Of a DNA stretch of 64,000 nucleotides, positions 53,014-64,000 are shown piece by piece. How positions within the stretch are numbered: position 1 is the stretch's first letter; each line of letters starts with the position of its first letter. Source of the stretch: Ilyonectria destructans (lineage: Eukaryota > Ascomycota > Sordariomycetes > Hypocreales > Nectriaceae). The translations under genes and the position numbers were made by a program. The stretch lies in contig JAHEWK010000001.1 in assembly GCA_020740775.1 (NCBI GenBank), positions 1,240,001-1,304,000 on the forward strand, given 5' to 3'. The notes below the pieces were generated by a model, which worked only from the letters and a program-made list of their open reading frames with translations, searched no databases and was not told the origin of the DNA.

Positions 53014-54696
53014 CTACTGAGAGCAAATACCACTTCCGGATATCTGGCTCTTCGGGTAGAAAATGAGAGGTCTCCCTTTGGTAATCGTCACGCTCAAATT
53101 TCCATTCGAGTCAGCACTCACAGCATTGCAGGTCAAGATCTCGAAAATAGCCTGATTAGCAGTAAAGCCAGTCACAGCTTTACTCAAAGATAGCGTCTTG
53201 TCCGCAGCAGAATCGCCGGTCTTGCTCAAGACGGAGATGATTTGATTCCCATCGAAGCCCTTCCGCATCACAATGGTCGAGGAATCGGTGTATGGAAGCC
53301 AAGCTTTGTATGTGATGTAGGAGCTGCCCTTGAAGATTGCCTGATTGCGGAGCTGGTTGAGGCTCGCGATGAGACTGTACCACTGGGTAGCCGTGTTGAA
53401 TCCTGACAGCCACACAGCAGCACGGCCAGTTTGGTCATTCCCAGTGTAAAACTGTTCCTGGCCTTGGAAAATAATAGGAATTCCATCTTGAAGAATGGTG
53501 AAGGCTATGGCGTTCCTGTTGAGAGCCGTGTCGCTAGTAACTGAAGGGAATCGATCCTGGTCGTGGTTCTCCATAAAGGTCCCCAGACGGCTTGAGTTTA
53601 CAGCGTCATTCTTGACCGTTTCAATACCAGCAGCGAGCTCGGTAAAGTCACCACTCGTACTCCCAAATGCCCTCTTGAGCCAGTAGTACATGGGGTAGTT
53701 CAGAACGCCACTCATCTCCTTTTGGTAGGGAAAGGTGAAAGCAGGATCGCCGTTCAGTACCTCTCCAATTGTATAGACCCCGGCAGCCTTCTCGAAGGGT
53801 GCGTGGAAGGACATCTCAATGTGTTTGGCGCTGTCGATTCGCAGACCGTCGATCGAGTAATTGGAGACAATCTGTTGGATCCAATTGAACCAAATGCCGC
53901 GAACGTTGTCATTCTCTGTTCGGAGATCAGGGAGGCTGACGGTGTTGTCACCTTCCCAACACGTCTGTATATTGGTCGACCACTCATCGCTGTAATCGAT
54001 CAAGCAAAAATTATGAAAGTAGGAAGACTGAGAGATAGGTCAGCACACAATAGAGCAAGCGATGGTACAATGGATAATGACTAACATTCGAGAAAGCATC
54101 GTATTTGCTGTAGTCGACGCAGTTACCGCACCCATAGTAGCCCATGTGGTTTGTGACAATATCCACCATTAGGTACTTGATACTATCAGCAACATTCAAG
54201 TCTTAGCTTTGTGTGATATTTACCATTCCTCTGTCATGAAGGGCCTTCGACAACGCCTTGAGCTCAGCCGCGGTGCCAAATCGGTCGTTGATAGACCAAA
54301 TCTTCTGGGCCCAGAAACCATGGTATGCTTGGCTGGAGAAGGTTGGATCAGCCACTAAGACCAATACATAAATCTGTGCTAAGATTTTACTTACCCCTCA
54401 CCTTGGTTAGCGGGCACTTCGATGTTGGCAACGATAGGAGATATCCAAATGGCCGTAAAACCCATATTCTGGATATAGTCCAGCTTTTTGGTCAGTCCTG
54501 CGAAGGATCCTCCACAGTATTGTGCTTGAGAAGCATCACATGCCGCGCTGACATTTCCGTCAGTCCGCGCAAACCGGTCAGTGAGAACTTGATAAATGCT
54601 TTGTTTCGACCACTCGTCCGCAGAGAGTGCAGCGACAAAGGACGTTGCCCCAGCAAGGACAGCTAGTATTGAGAGCTTCATATTGGAAAGCTTCAT
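53014..54696 (-). CDS. Secreted GH13 alpha-amylase
   Basis: Four exons: 54696-54395, 54332-54224, 54175-54086 and 54027-53014, 504 residues. A signal peptide follows (two possible ATGs, 54696 and 54681). Conserved regions: VDIVTNHMG, GLRIDSAKH (nucleophile Asp232), IGEV (acid/base Glu256) and FMENHDQDR (Asp323). ENHDQ, rather than ENHDN, is slightly unusual. The length and QSIYQVLTDRFAR start match TAKA-type fungal amylases; no starch-binding domain follows. It hydrolyses alpha-1,4-glucan outside the cell and is an odd member among the surrounding oxidoreductase/transport genes. Confidence 0.94.
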
Positions 54697-55332
54697 TGTT
54701 GGTAGCGATGACAATCTCTAAGGGTGCATACGGAGAGAAGGCGGCCGATGAACCATTTAATAACCGAAACGTATGATCATTTAAGGGGAACCATAGGGCT
54801 TTCTGGGAGTTTGCTTCCTGTGATAGATTGCTTCCCGATCCTGCGAATCCTCCCCGCGTTAAGTAAGTTACTCCGTAGCCTTAATAGGGCAATGACCAGG
54901 GTACCCTGGTTATTCGATGTTTCGCCGAGAGTCGGCGCGATTAGAAACGCAGTACTCGGTGGTTTTAAGAAGGGAAACAATGTGATTGCTCCGGTTAAAT
55001 GAGCTTAAGGACCATCGTGTAAAGTTTACGTTCCATTATCCTAGTCGGCGGCCACGTCGTGAGTTTTGATCCAGTTTTGAGCCACGCTAGAACCAGGCGC
55101 ATGAGCACTGTCACGGGACCAGTACCAGCACGTTCGGTCCGGATGACTGCTGAGCGGCCGAAAGAAAAATGGCATTCAGGGCCATTGTATAATAGGAGGG
55201 TGAGGGACATATCAGCCGATGCAGCACGCTTGCAGAGCGAGCAAATGTGAATGAAGGTTCGTCGCTTAGGATCTTTGATCCATCCATCCGAATGTATTTG
55301 TAAGTCTATACGCAATCTAAACTACGTCTATT
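54697..55332. other. Intergenic region
   Basis: Amylase promoter and MFS 3' flank; no gene seen. Confidence 0.5.
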
Positions 55333-57086
55333 CTAGCCAGACTCTTGTTTTTCTTTACGAACTTCGCCCGTTTTCGAACTCGGTGCTTCAGCCTCCGACT
55401 CGATGTGTCCTGCTTCCAGCCGAGGGCTGGAGCTAGTTGCAGCTTCGCTCGACTGCTTTTTGGTCGGCGTCTGCTTGATGAAGCATGCGGCCACGATCAT
55501 CAAACCTGCAATCCCAGTGTAAAAACTCCACATGATGTGCAATGCTTTCACGTACTCCTTTTTATCCGTTGTTTGCCCTCCTCCATGGATCGTTGTTAAG
55601 CTGCCACTGCCAATCGATCTTTGGATTAATACAGTTCCAATAACAATCGAGATGGATGTGAAAAGACTGCGAAGGAAGCTGTACGCTGACATGGCGGCAG
55701 TCAAATCCTTGTGATGCAGGTGACTCTGCAACGCAATCATTGGACTCTGGAAGAGTACACCTGCTCCACTGCCTGCGAGTATCTGAAAGATAATAATCTT
55801 CGGCCAGTTCGTGTCGGTACCGAGACTGATAAACAGGCCATTTCCCAATGTCATGAGAACTGTTCCAGCAATCATAACGATGACAAAATTTCCCGTTTTT
55901 CGTGTGACCAAGCCCCCAATCAACGTCAGAAACGACAGCGGAAGAACCAACGCGAAAAGAGTGACGCCTGAAATAATCGGTTTGAAACCCAGAATTACCT
56001 GGAAGTATAGGGGCAGGAAGAAGTCGTACGAAATAAAGATGAAGGCGTGGAGGCAGGAGACTGTGAAAGAGGCGATGTTGGTCGTCTTTTGGAAGATTCG
56101 AATCGGAATGACGGGATTCTTCGCAAATTTGGCTTCCCACACCATGAACAAGGCGAGAATGAGCAACCCAAACACGATTAGACAGATGACCTTGGCCGAA
56201 CCCCATGGGGCGAGGCCGCCGGAGCCAGCCTCAAGACCATAGAGGAAGCAAATCGTACCCCCGATGATCAAAGCGAAGCCCGTCCAGTCCAACGCACGTA
56301 GTCCTTCGACGATTGGCTCCTTTTCAATGTCGACATTGAGGGCAAAGAAGAGAACGATTAGGGCGACACCGTCAAAAGGAAGATTAATATAGACTAGATT
56401 GAGGTCAGATTCTGGAGGCGGAACAAGGGGTAAGGAGAAGACGACTCACAGCACCATCTCCAATTCACAGCCTGAGTGAAAACGCCGCCCAAAACAGGGC
56501 CCACAGCACTCGCAATACCGAACACAATGCCAGTTAAACCATAGTACTTGGCTCGGTCTGCCAGACTGAAGAGGTCCCCGATGATGATCGTGACAAGTAC
56601 AAGAGAGCCACCACCACCAAGCCCTTGCACCACTCTTCCGGCAATAAGTGCAGTGCTGGAATTCGCGAGTGCGCAAATAAGACTTCCTATCATGAATATT
56701 GTTGTAGTAGTCATGATGGTTGCCTTGCGGCCGAAGATATCAGATAGCTTGGCCCAGACCGGCGTCGACGCCGTGGTCGCGAGGGTGTAACCACTTCCAA
56801 TCCACGCGTATTCCTGGGCGGTGACATGTAATTGTTCGGCGATGGTTGGCAGCGCAGTCGCAATGATGGTAATGTCGAGAGCTCCAAGGAAGAGAGTCAG
56901 ACACAGAGATAGCATCACCAGACGACGATGCCATGTCTTCATCTGTGGAGGCTTGTATGACGTGCCAGTCTGGACGGGCTCGAGGGCGAGACTGGCCCCG
57001 GAGGAGTCCTCATCGTGGATGCTGGCGACAGGATCAGGGCTTGCTGAGTCTTTCTCCACCGACTGAGTCTTTGGGAGGCTTGACAT
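55333..57086 (-). CDS. MFS transporter, DHA2-type (14-TM) drug/metabolite exporter
   Basis: Exons 57086-56450 and 56393-55333, 565 residues. A polar N-terminus of about 50 residues precedes LGALDITIIATALPTIA (DHA2 motif D1), the loop motif KLSDIFGRK and the antiporter motif C region GIASAVGPVLGGVF followed by NWRWCFYINLP. At least 12-14 hydrophobic segments are visible, and the tail is charged. DHA2 proteins export toxic compounds and secondary metabolites by proton antiport. Next to a P450 it may export the cluster product or protect the cell. Confidence 0.92.
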
Positions 57087-57821
57087 GATCCCGTTGGTCC
57101 GGGAGAGAATTCGCACCTGGAATACAAACCTCGAAAGTTGTAGGAAAGAAGATGCTTGGTCGCGTTCATCTTTCATGAAATCGCTTTCACGGACAATATG
57201 TACAGGGATGCGACAGGCTCGGTTCGGTTCGGTTCGGCTGGTGCCATGGCACGATTTCTGAGTCAGTACGGGTGGCCTCTTTGAGGGCAAATTAACTTCG
57301 CCTAACACCTAGCAGGTCCAAAGCCTTGATATAGAAGGTCTCAGTCAAAGCATTGAGTATGAGTCTCTTGCTTGTGGCGTAAGACCTTGGTTTAGCGTGT
57401 CGGGATTTTCAATGGCCCGAGGCGTGACTTACATCACTCGTCATGACGCCCAAGTACCTCGCTTACCCTATACAAGCCCACAGAATAGGCACGATAGTCA
57501 CACAGTTCACTACAGTTACATACCATCCTCAAATGTAGCACGCAATAAAGATTGTTCAACAAGCTAATAAAATAAATAATTGATAACCCAAATATCTGGT
57601 TGAAGGCGAGAGTCCCTGGTAGAAGTGGTCTGCATTGCTCTCTACGACGCCTCGTACTAGCGAGGTAAAGTCCAACGGTCATGAATTAACTCTTCCGCTA
57701 GTAACTTAGGGCAGAAAGATCAACTCTCCTAGAATTGAGAAAAGACCTTACTGTTAGAGTAGTCTCAGCCGTTACTATCCTCGAAGGCTATTTACTTAAC
57801 CGTTTCATATCACTTTAGCCC
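57087..57821. other. Intergenic region
   Basis: MFS promoter and P450 3' flank. Three tandem GGTTC units occur at 57220-57237. AT-rich from 57470. No gene seen. Confidence 0.5.
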
Positions 57822-59611
57822 TTAGAATACCTTTCGTTGGCTCACTCGGCATATAAGCCCAGTTTGCTTGACGAACCAGTAACCGGTTAACTTCCACTCA
57901 ACGTTGGGGTTCTCAAGCTCAAATTGGAAATTACGGAGCAATTGAGGGACGAGTTTAGACATCTCCATTAGCGACACATTCTTGCCGAGACACGACCTTG
58001 ATCCGGCCCCGAACTGGAACGCGAGGGCAGCATTAGCAAAACCTTCACAAATGCATTTGGTGGAAGGGGAAACAAACCGCAAAAAAGTTTCTTTCCATCG
58101 CTTTAAGAGAGACTGCGTCATTGTTCAGCCATCGTTCTGGAACAAAGTCGTCCGCATTCTCTCCATAGACAGCCTTGTCTCTGCCGATCACCCATGGATT
58201 CACACCAACAATAGTACCCTGGGGTAAGAAAGCCCCAGATAGCGTTGCACCGCCCTCGGGAACCACACGCTCAAGCATCTGACCACAGGAGGGATGGAGT
58301 CGCATCGCTTCTTTCATGCACGCATGGTAGTATGTCATCTTTGACACTTCGGTAAAGGTTACTGGGTTAGACAATTCGCCCCTGCTATCCATGTCATCGA
58401 TCTCTGCGAGGACCTTCTTGTAGCAAGTAGGGTTCTTGCAAAGGTAATAGATGATCGCGCGCAATGAGATGGCGGTAGTGTCGCTCCCAGCGAAGCTGCC
58501 AAGGAGATTAGTAAAACAAGGCTCGAGAGGTCGCTAGGGTCTGTCTCGACGTACATGTTGGAAGCAGTATGGGCCAACAACTGGTTATCCGATATTAAAC
58601 TTTCACCATCTTGCATAGTTTTGAACCGGGACAGCATATCGCGAATCTCTTTAGGCTTCTCCGAGTTGTTGTATCTGAGAAGTTGCTCCGCAGCGAAATT
58701 CACAATATACTGCGCCGTATTCAACTTGGCTACAGCCTTGAACCGCGTGGCTATGGATTTGAATAGGCGGTTGCCTAGCAAGAAATTGTGCAACCAAGGA
58801 GCTTGGCCGACGACGGAATTATAAGCAAGCCGACCCTCGATGGAATCGATGATATCGTCGACGTCAGTCTCCTTCTCCATGAATCCAAGTCGGTTGGAAA
58901 AGGTGATGGATGTGATTAAATCGAAGGCGTACCAATGGAGCCAGGTCCCCAAATCGATAGGTGCACCCTGCTTTTCCTGAAGCTTCCGCTCGAAAATCTC
59001 CGTGCAAGCATTGGCCGCGGGTTCAAGTTCAATCATGGAACTCATCGAGTAGGCATTCGCAATCGGTCGTTTCATTGTCTTGTGCATCGATTGGCTGCGG
59101 ACGGAGAAGACTGTTGGAACTTTGGCGGTCCCCGTATCTGCATCAAAAAGGACATAGAAATTACTCTGCAGAAACCATGAGTAGGTGTTACCTTGGGTAG
59201 GCATTTCCATGTCCGTACCTTGTAGAACTTGGAAGTAATGCTATAAATCTGACTGATGCATTGCGAGTCCGCAATCGAAACGTGATTCGGACCAACCCTC
59301 ACCATCGGTCCATAGGTTTTGTGATACTCGGCATGCTTGAGAAACTGTTGACCGCCGAAAGCTGTTACAACGCGGGGTAGCGACGAGATGCTTGCTAGAA
59401 AGGGCCCTGGGAGGTTCCTCAGGCCTCGACGGTATCTCGTTTGAAGAAGTATCCCACTGAGGCCTAGGAAGAGAGCAAGCAGAATTTTCCAGTACGCTGC
59501 GGATAGCACATCGATGAGAGAGTCGGTGCATATGGCTACCTGGCAGGAAGTTGACCAGCCTCGAGCATGGAGCACATTCCAGACAGAATCGACGTAGTCT
59601 GCGATACGCAT
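57822..59611 (-). CDS. Cytochrome P450 monooxygenase, pisatin-demethylase-like
   Basis: Exons 59611-59219, 59165-58555, 58495-58078 and 58013-57822, 537 residues. An N-terminal membrane anchor (YWKILLALFLGLSGILL) precedes the proline-rich hinge NLPGPFLASIS. Further landmarks: SKFYKSNFYVLFDA, the I-helix FAGSDTTA (restored by splicing), ExxR in KEAMRLHP, PERW, and the heme loop FGAGSRSCLGKN with Cys482. The pattern resembles class-II fungal P450s of the pisatin demethylase/benzoate-type group. It needs an NADPH-P450 reductase and acts at the ER membrane. The substrate is unknown; the neighbours suggest tailoring or detoxification. Confidence 0.93.
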
Positions 59612-60947
59612 GATCCTGAGCTTGTAGTACGTGGATAACAATTAGATGTAGGAGAAAGGTTTGGAATAATATATTGGTTCAAACAATTTGCGAATTCAAG
59701 ATAGCATTTCTAGTATACTTGATCGGCCGTGTCGAATGCCGGGACACCCGGATTCTCAGGGTAAAGCCGTCCCTATTGGCCCACGCGGTAGCCAAAGAGC
59801 AGCATGACCTTCCTGTGACGTTGATCTTCAATTGAAGCAACTTCACTGGAAGTATGGCTCATGAAAGGCGGGGTAAATCCGGGGTTTGACGAATTTCCGG
59901 CCTGGCTGCCGATGCTGAGACCTGTTCTTTGCTCGAGACGTCCGGGTTTCGGGGATCCATCGGTTCGCCGGGTCGTTTGGCATAACACAGTGCATATTTG
60001 GACCCATGCATGTAGCGAAGATCGGCTAACTTGATATAGACTGAGGAAAGCTTGGCGATTAATATTTCCTAAAGTAGACAACCCCCAATACGCGCTAATT
60101 ACCCCTGCTTTGTGTTCTTGTCCGGGGTCAGCTACTACAGACTTCTCGGGAAGGTGCTATCATCTATGACATCCAATACCACGATGGGCAGTGTACAGAA
60201 ATCAGGCCGAATTAGCTTCATGATTGTTGAACCTGGCTCAAGCCTAAGCTACCATGCGTCCTCTGCTCCGATACAACAAAAGGGTCCGCTCAATCAAATT
60301 AAAATTAACGAACCTGTGATTGCTCGTCGCCGCGCCCTTTGCACTCAAATGGAGAGAGATTCGCGTGATCTCACCCATGGCAAAACATGTGTTCCTTCCT
60401 GACGTACGGTTAAGTACTACCGAAATCATGGCTTGTAGAATCCCGTTGTCTTGGAAGACATCGTGCGATGGAAAGCCTCACCTGAACGTTTGGAACTACC
60501 GGAGAAGCCGAATCAATGGATGGCTGAGCTTGTTAGGGTAAATTGGAATCTCCTGACTTGATTAAGATTTACGTAGATCTCCATTTTTCATTGATGGACC
60601 GGCATCTGATCTGGGGTGTGGGAATAACCTTACGGATGTCACCTGGAGGCGCGGACACAGCGCAAGCCGCGCGCGAGATGCTGGATTGGTGGACTGTGGG
60701 ATGTGATCGGGCAGTTCAAATCAGTTCACCGCTCCATATTCGTAAGCAACTTACACGAATTCATCCGACATTAAGAATGTTTGAACTTGTGAATAATAAT
60801 GCCGATTGATTATCAATGGTAAAACGATGCTGGCAGATACTTAAATGCTGTGTAGGGACGAGTAGTTTGGGATAAATCAACTCTTGCAACCAAATTCCCA
60901 ATTACTACACAAATCCCAAGTCATAGGATAAATAAACCCAGTTCATC
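59612..60947. other. Divergent intergenic region P450 / NmrA-like gene
   Basis: About 1.3 kb. A TATA-like AT stretch with CCAAT (minus strand, about 59662-59680) is just upstream of the P450 start. No convincing gene. Confidence 0.5.
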
Positions 60948-62034
60948 ATGTCAGTCGTCGCAGTCGCAGGTGGTACCGGTAGCATCGGAAGGGCCATTGT
61001 CGAGGCCATAATCGCCCAGGGGAAATTCGAAGTCGTCATTTTTGGTCGAAAGGTTTGAGCGCCGCTCAAAATTGCCATCACTACCATGCTGATTTAAATT
61101 ACAGACAACCGAAGAGCTAGAGAAGAGCTTGGGTGCCCGGGTTATCGTCACCGACTACGAAAGTACCGAAGCTCTCGTGTCTATTTTGGAGGAGAACAAG
61201 ATCAACACGGTCATCTCAGCTCTCGGAAGGGCTTCCCCCGAAGCCGAGCCGAATCTGATCCGTGCTGCCGACATTTCCAATGTCACAAAAAGGTTCATTC
61301 CAAGCGCCTTTGGAATAAAATTCCGTGATGAGTAAGTGGCCCCCTCCACTGTGAAATAAAACTATCCTACTAAGTCACGCGATAGTCAGGCTTGGTTCCC
61401 GCCGGCTACCGCCAAGATCAAGGCTGAGGCTGTGCTCGAAACGACGAAGCTTGAGTGGACTCTTATTTGCAATGGCTTCTTTCTTGACTACTGGGGCATG
61501 CCTAAAGCCAAGTCCTATCTCAACCCTCTGACACTTGTGATGGATGTTGCTGCGAACCAGGCTGCAATTCCAGGATCCGGTTCTACACCCGTTGCCTTTA
61601 CATATAGCGGGGATGTAGCCAAGTTTACGGCAGCAGCGCTGACCTTGGGAAGTTGGGAGAAGGAATCTTACATTATTGGGACAAAACTGTCGTGGAATGA
61701 GTTCGTCAAGATTGCGGAGGAAGTCCGAGGTATGTTTCATCCTAAGGAGGCCCAATATTGACCTGCGCTAACCGGAGTTCTAGGGGTCAAATTTAACGTC
61801 TCGTATGATTCTGTTGATCTCTTGAAGTCTGGCAAGATCACCGAGCTTCCTGGCCATCGATATGCCTACGAACACATACCCAAGGAGTCTCTTCAGAAGA
61901 TGCTTGCTACTTTTGAACTCCTTTTCGACGAAGGCCAGTTTGACCTGAAGCCGGAAGTGTCCCTGAATGACCTCTTCCCGAACATTCAGACGGTATCTGC
62001 GAGAGAGATGATAGAGATGGGCTGGAAGAACTAG
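60948..62034 (+). CDS. NmrA / isoflavone-reductase-like NAD(P)H oxidoreductase
   Basis: Exons 60948-61052, 61105-61331, 61386-61729 and 61784-62034, 308 residues. The N-terminus MSVVAVAGGTGSIGRAIVEAI has the GGTGxxG motif of the PCBER/isoflavone-reductase family. The next parts are VIFGRK, VISALGRA, RFIPSAFGIKF and the Lys-containing PATAKIKAEAVLE. It ends with REMIEMGWKN. Members reduce C=C or ether-type bonds or act as NmrA-type redox sensors. Near a P450 and MFS an enzymatic role is more likely (inference). Confidence 0.88.
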
Positions 62035-62456
62035 ACATCATGCCTCAAAAATTGCAGCAGAGAGCGCATGGCGCCCATAGATAGTCGGTTTACACATAAC
62101 AACTTGACTATGAAACACGATCAATCTTCCCACAATTGTGAACTCGAGATTGAGCCGGGAAGGAGAAGTAGTAAGACATTTCGAGTGAATCTACCAATAA
62201 CCTTGTCATGTCACTCGGCCTGTTCGTGTTGTATTAGCACCGAGTATTGTCAGAAAAAGTTGACACGCAAGTACACGCGTGCCTGAACAAGTACGACGAC
62301 ATAGCCGAGATTTAATCCCTAAGAATTCAAAGCAAAAGATATCCATAAAATCTCTCGTCAGTGATCCTGCGCCCTGAGCTAGATTAAACATTACATGCAA
62401 GAACATTTTGTCTCTGGGAGTCAGACAAGCCCCAGCATCCTCCTTCAAGATTCTTC
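62035..62456. other. Intergenic region between convergent genes
   Basis: 3' flanks of the NmrA-like gene and the terminal regulator. No gene seen. Confidence 0.5.
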
Positions 62457-64000
62457 TCATTCCGTTGGGTGTTCAACAGTACCTTGCTCCAAGAACCATG
62501 ACCGGAGCTGAACAAAATGCGCCAAGAATTGTGCCGCAGGCCGACTCTTGTTGTCTCCGGCTGTTGCGTGGAGCTTATCAAGTAGGCTGTCCAGGTAGTA
62601 TCCGACCTTCAATCCGTCCTTGTCGATGGCCTTCCCAAGATTCGTGCTTAGTGCCACGACAGAGACATATATTCTGATGAGCACAACGACCGCATACCCA
62701 ACTCTCGCAAAGGCGAATACTGGAAGACAGCGAATGTTGTCAAGCTCCATGGCAAGGAAAGTCGTTAGAGTGCCCTCAATAGCGGTTAGGCAGGCAGATA
62801 GAGAGTTGATTTGGGGCGTTGTAAGGTAAGATTGCTGTGTCAGTATTCCGTCCTTCAGACTCTCGAGATCGAATGGGGGTTTCATTTCCTCCTTCATCCC
62901 TGCACGGAGTAAAATCTCGTGCATTCGAAGTGTGATTACGTATAATGAGACCCCTAAGGTTGCTGATTGCGAGTAAGCATGATATTCCGACATAATCCCA
63001 GCAAGGCGCGAGTTACGTTGTCTCACTTCTTTGCGGATGGCGTGGGTATATTCTTCCAAGAGATGTTCGAAAGCTCGCAGAGTATACTGTGACCGCGTGT
63101 CGCTGATGTTTGGCGTCATTATTGCATCGTCCATTGGGAATGGTACTACAATATCCTCCGCGATGTGATGTGTCCAAACAAGATGACACAGATACTTATC
63201 CGTCGGCGCAGCATCAAATGAGTTCTTGAGGATGTTGAAACATTCAGCTGTAAACGGTGTCCACTGTAACCAATTTGGTCGATGAAGTGTCATAGAAGTA
63301 CTCGTTGCTAATAAATAGCACGTCAACCACGCTCTTCTGGACTCTATGGTCGTCGGATCCGGTGGGACGGTTCTTCGGAAGGAGTCAGCTCGGAATCCGA
63401 AGGGTGATGCTGCCACAGGTCTTGCAACAGACGGTTCTCTCCCCAACCCAATATCGATAGCCATTGTTACACCCATGTGCACGAGTTGGTAGAAGTCCAT
63501 GTCTTCAAACATCTGAGGTAACCAGTACCATATTACCGCCAGTTGAAAAGCCTGGACTATCTCTAGACTCTTCTCTCCTTGGATGATGGTCTTCCGAGCA
63601 AGATCACGCCGTAATTCCTCGACTAACTGTCGTTGAAGGTTTGGGATCTCAGCCGAACTAGCGGCCATTATGGCGAGAAAGAGAAGGGGCTTCGTCTTCC
63701 GTAGTTCAGCAGCTGATACTGTGGATGGTAAGATAACAGCGGGTAGATGTTGTATCATCTTGTTGTTGTATCGCGCTAATAATTCTGCTGCAGTCTCCAT
63801 GGGGAGGATACCACGATCAATGATATCTGCGACATTGTTCCTCGGTTGAATTGGCGGTAACACCAGCTCCGGGTACTTGATGCTTTTTCCGAGTGCACGA
63901 GAATCTCGACATACGCGTGCCGTAGTCTGCCTCTCACATGCCGCGGCAGTCTCCGATCTCGCCGTGTCTAAGTCTTCTGAACCACTTGCAGAGCAAGACT
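62457..64000 (-). CDS. Fungal-specific transcription factor, 5'-truncated by window end
   Basis: The open frame runs from the stop at 62457 to the window edge at 64000 (514 codons). The visible part lacks the zinc cluster, which would lie outside. Typical segments are KPLLFLAIMAASSAEIPNLQRQLVEELRRDLARKTIIQGEKSLEIVQAFQLAVIW shortened to LEIVQAFQLAVIWYWLP, VHMGVTMAIDIGLGREP, RRAWLTCYLLATSTSMTLHRPNW and YYLDSLLDKLHATAG. These match the C-terminal regulatory domain of Zn2Cys6 regulators. The first in-frame ATG is not visible; residues upstream of 63863 (RALGKSIKYPELVLPPIQP) read as coding. It is the second regulator of the accessory block. Confidence 0.82.
   Translation of the reverse strand, partial: SCSASGSEDLDTARSETAAACERQTTARVCRDSRALGKSIKYPELVLPPIQPRNNVADIIDRGILPMETAAELLARYNNKMIQHLPAVILPSTVSAAELRKTKPLLFLAIMAASSAEIPNLQRQLVEELRRDLARKTIIQGEKSLEIVQAFQLAVIWYWLPQMFEDMDFYQLVHMGVTMAIDIGLGREPSVARPVAASPFGFRADSFRRTVPPDPTTIESRRAWLTCYLLATSTSMTLHRPNWLQWTPFTAECFNILKNSFDAAPTDKYLCHLVWTHHIAEDIVVPFPMDDAIMTPNISDTRSQYTLRAFEHLLEEYTHAIRKEVRQRNSRLAGIMSEYHAYSQSATLGVSLYVITLRMHEILLRAGMKEEMKPPFDLESLKDGILTQQSYLTTPQINSLSACLTAIEGTLTTFLAMELDNIRCLPVFAFARVGYAVVVLIRIYVSVVALSTNLGKAIDKDGLKVGYYLDSLLDKLHATAGDNKSRPAAQFLAHFVQLRSWFLEQGTVEHPTE

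Noticed and set aside
1..64000. CRISPR arrays, prokaryotic operons, IS elements, or RIP-degraded transposons
   Set aside because: The sequence is a fungal nuclear genome; no regularly spaced repeats, inverted terminal repeats, reverse transcriptase or transposase motifs, and no strongly AT-biased RIP block were seen.

Overview
The window is a piece of a filamentous ascomycete genome (Pezizomycotina, most likely Sordariomycetes). Gene structures show this: coding exons are broken by short introns, mostly 47-110 bp, with GTRAGT-type donors and CTRAC-type branch sites. The gene set also fits: GH75 chitosanase, a GPI-type CE5 cutinase, CENP-L/Fta1, the APSES factor Mbp1, Met8, Pep7 and Zn2Cys6 regulators. 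I rebuilt 27 protein-coding loci; two run off the window edges. All splice junctions are inferred by eye from splice sites and frame continuity.

Left part (1-20 kb): the 3' end of a 5'-nucleotidase-type metallophosphatase, a secreted GH75 chitosanase, an SDR, three small single-pass membrane proteins and one acidic hypothetical protein. Then come a Rossmann-fold atypical SDR, a cysteine-rich single-pass surface protein with a long cytoplasmic tail, and the kinetochore protein CENP-L/Fta1. Gene-poor stretches (11.4-14.3 kb and 15.4-18.1 kb) hold small tandem repeats and tRNA-like fragments.

Middle (20-45 kb): a two-part fungal gene interrupted by a single in-frame TGA and ending in a HicA-like domain; an aldo-keto reductase; siroheme synthase Met8 divergent from the endosomal FYVE protein Pep7/Vac1; the G1/S factor Mbp1; an LYR-motif protein; a GNAT acetyltransferase; a CE5 cutinase-like esterase; an F-box protein; and a secreted type-B carboxylesterase. 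Most of this block looks like housekeeping genes, with secreted hydrolases on its right side.

Right part (46.8-64 kb): a change of gene content to an accessory, cluster-like set. It holds a NorA-type aldo-keto reductase that appears to lack a short conserved segment, a Zn2Cys6 regulator divergent from an SDR, a GH13 alpha-amylase, a DHA2-type MFS transporter, a pisatin-demethylase-like P450, an NmrA/isoflavone-reductase-like oxidoreductase and a second regulator cut by the window end. No PKS, NRPS, terpene synthase or DMAT backbone gene is visible. The set could be the flank of a secondary-metabolite cluster or a small catabolic/detoxification cluster. The intergenic region between the first regulator and the SDR carries about six same-strand TCGG(G/A) motifs, the best regulatory lead in the window.
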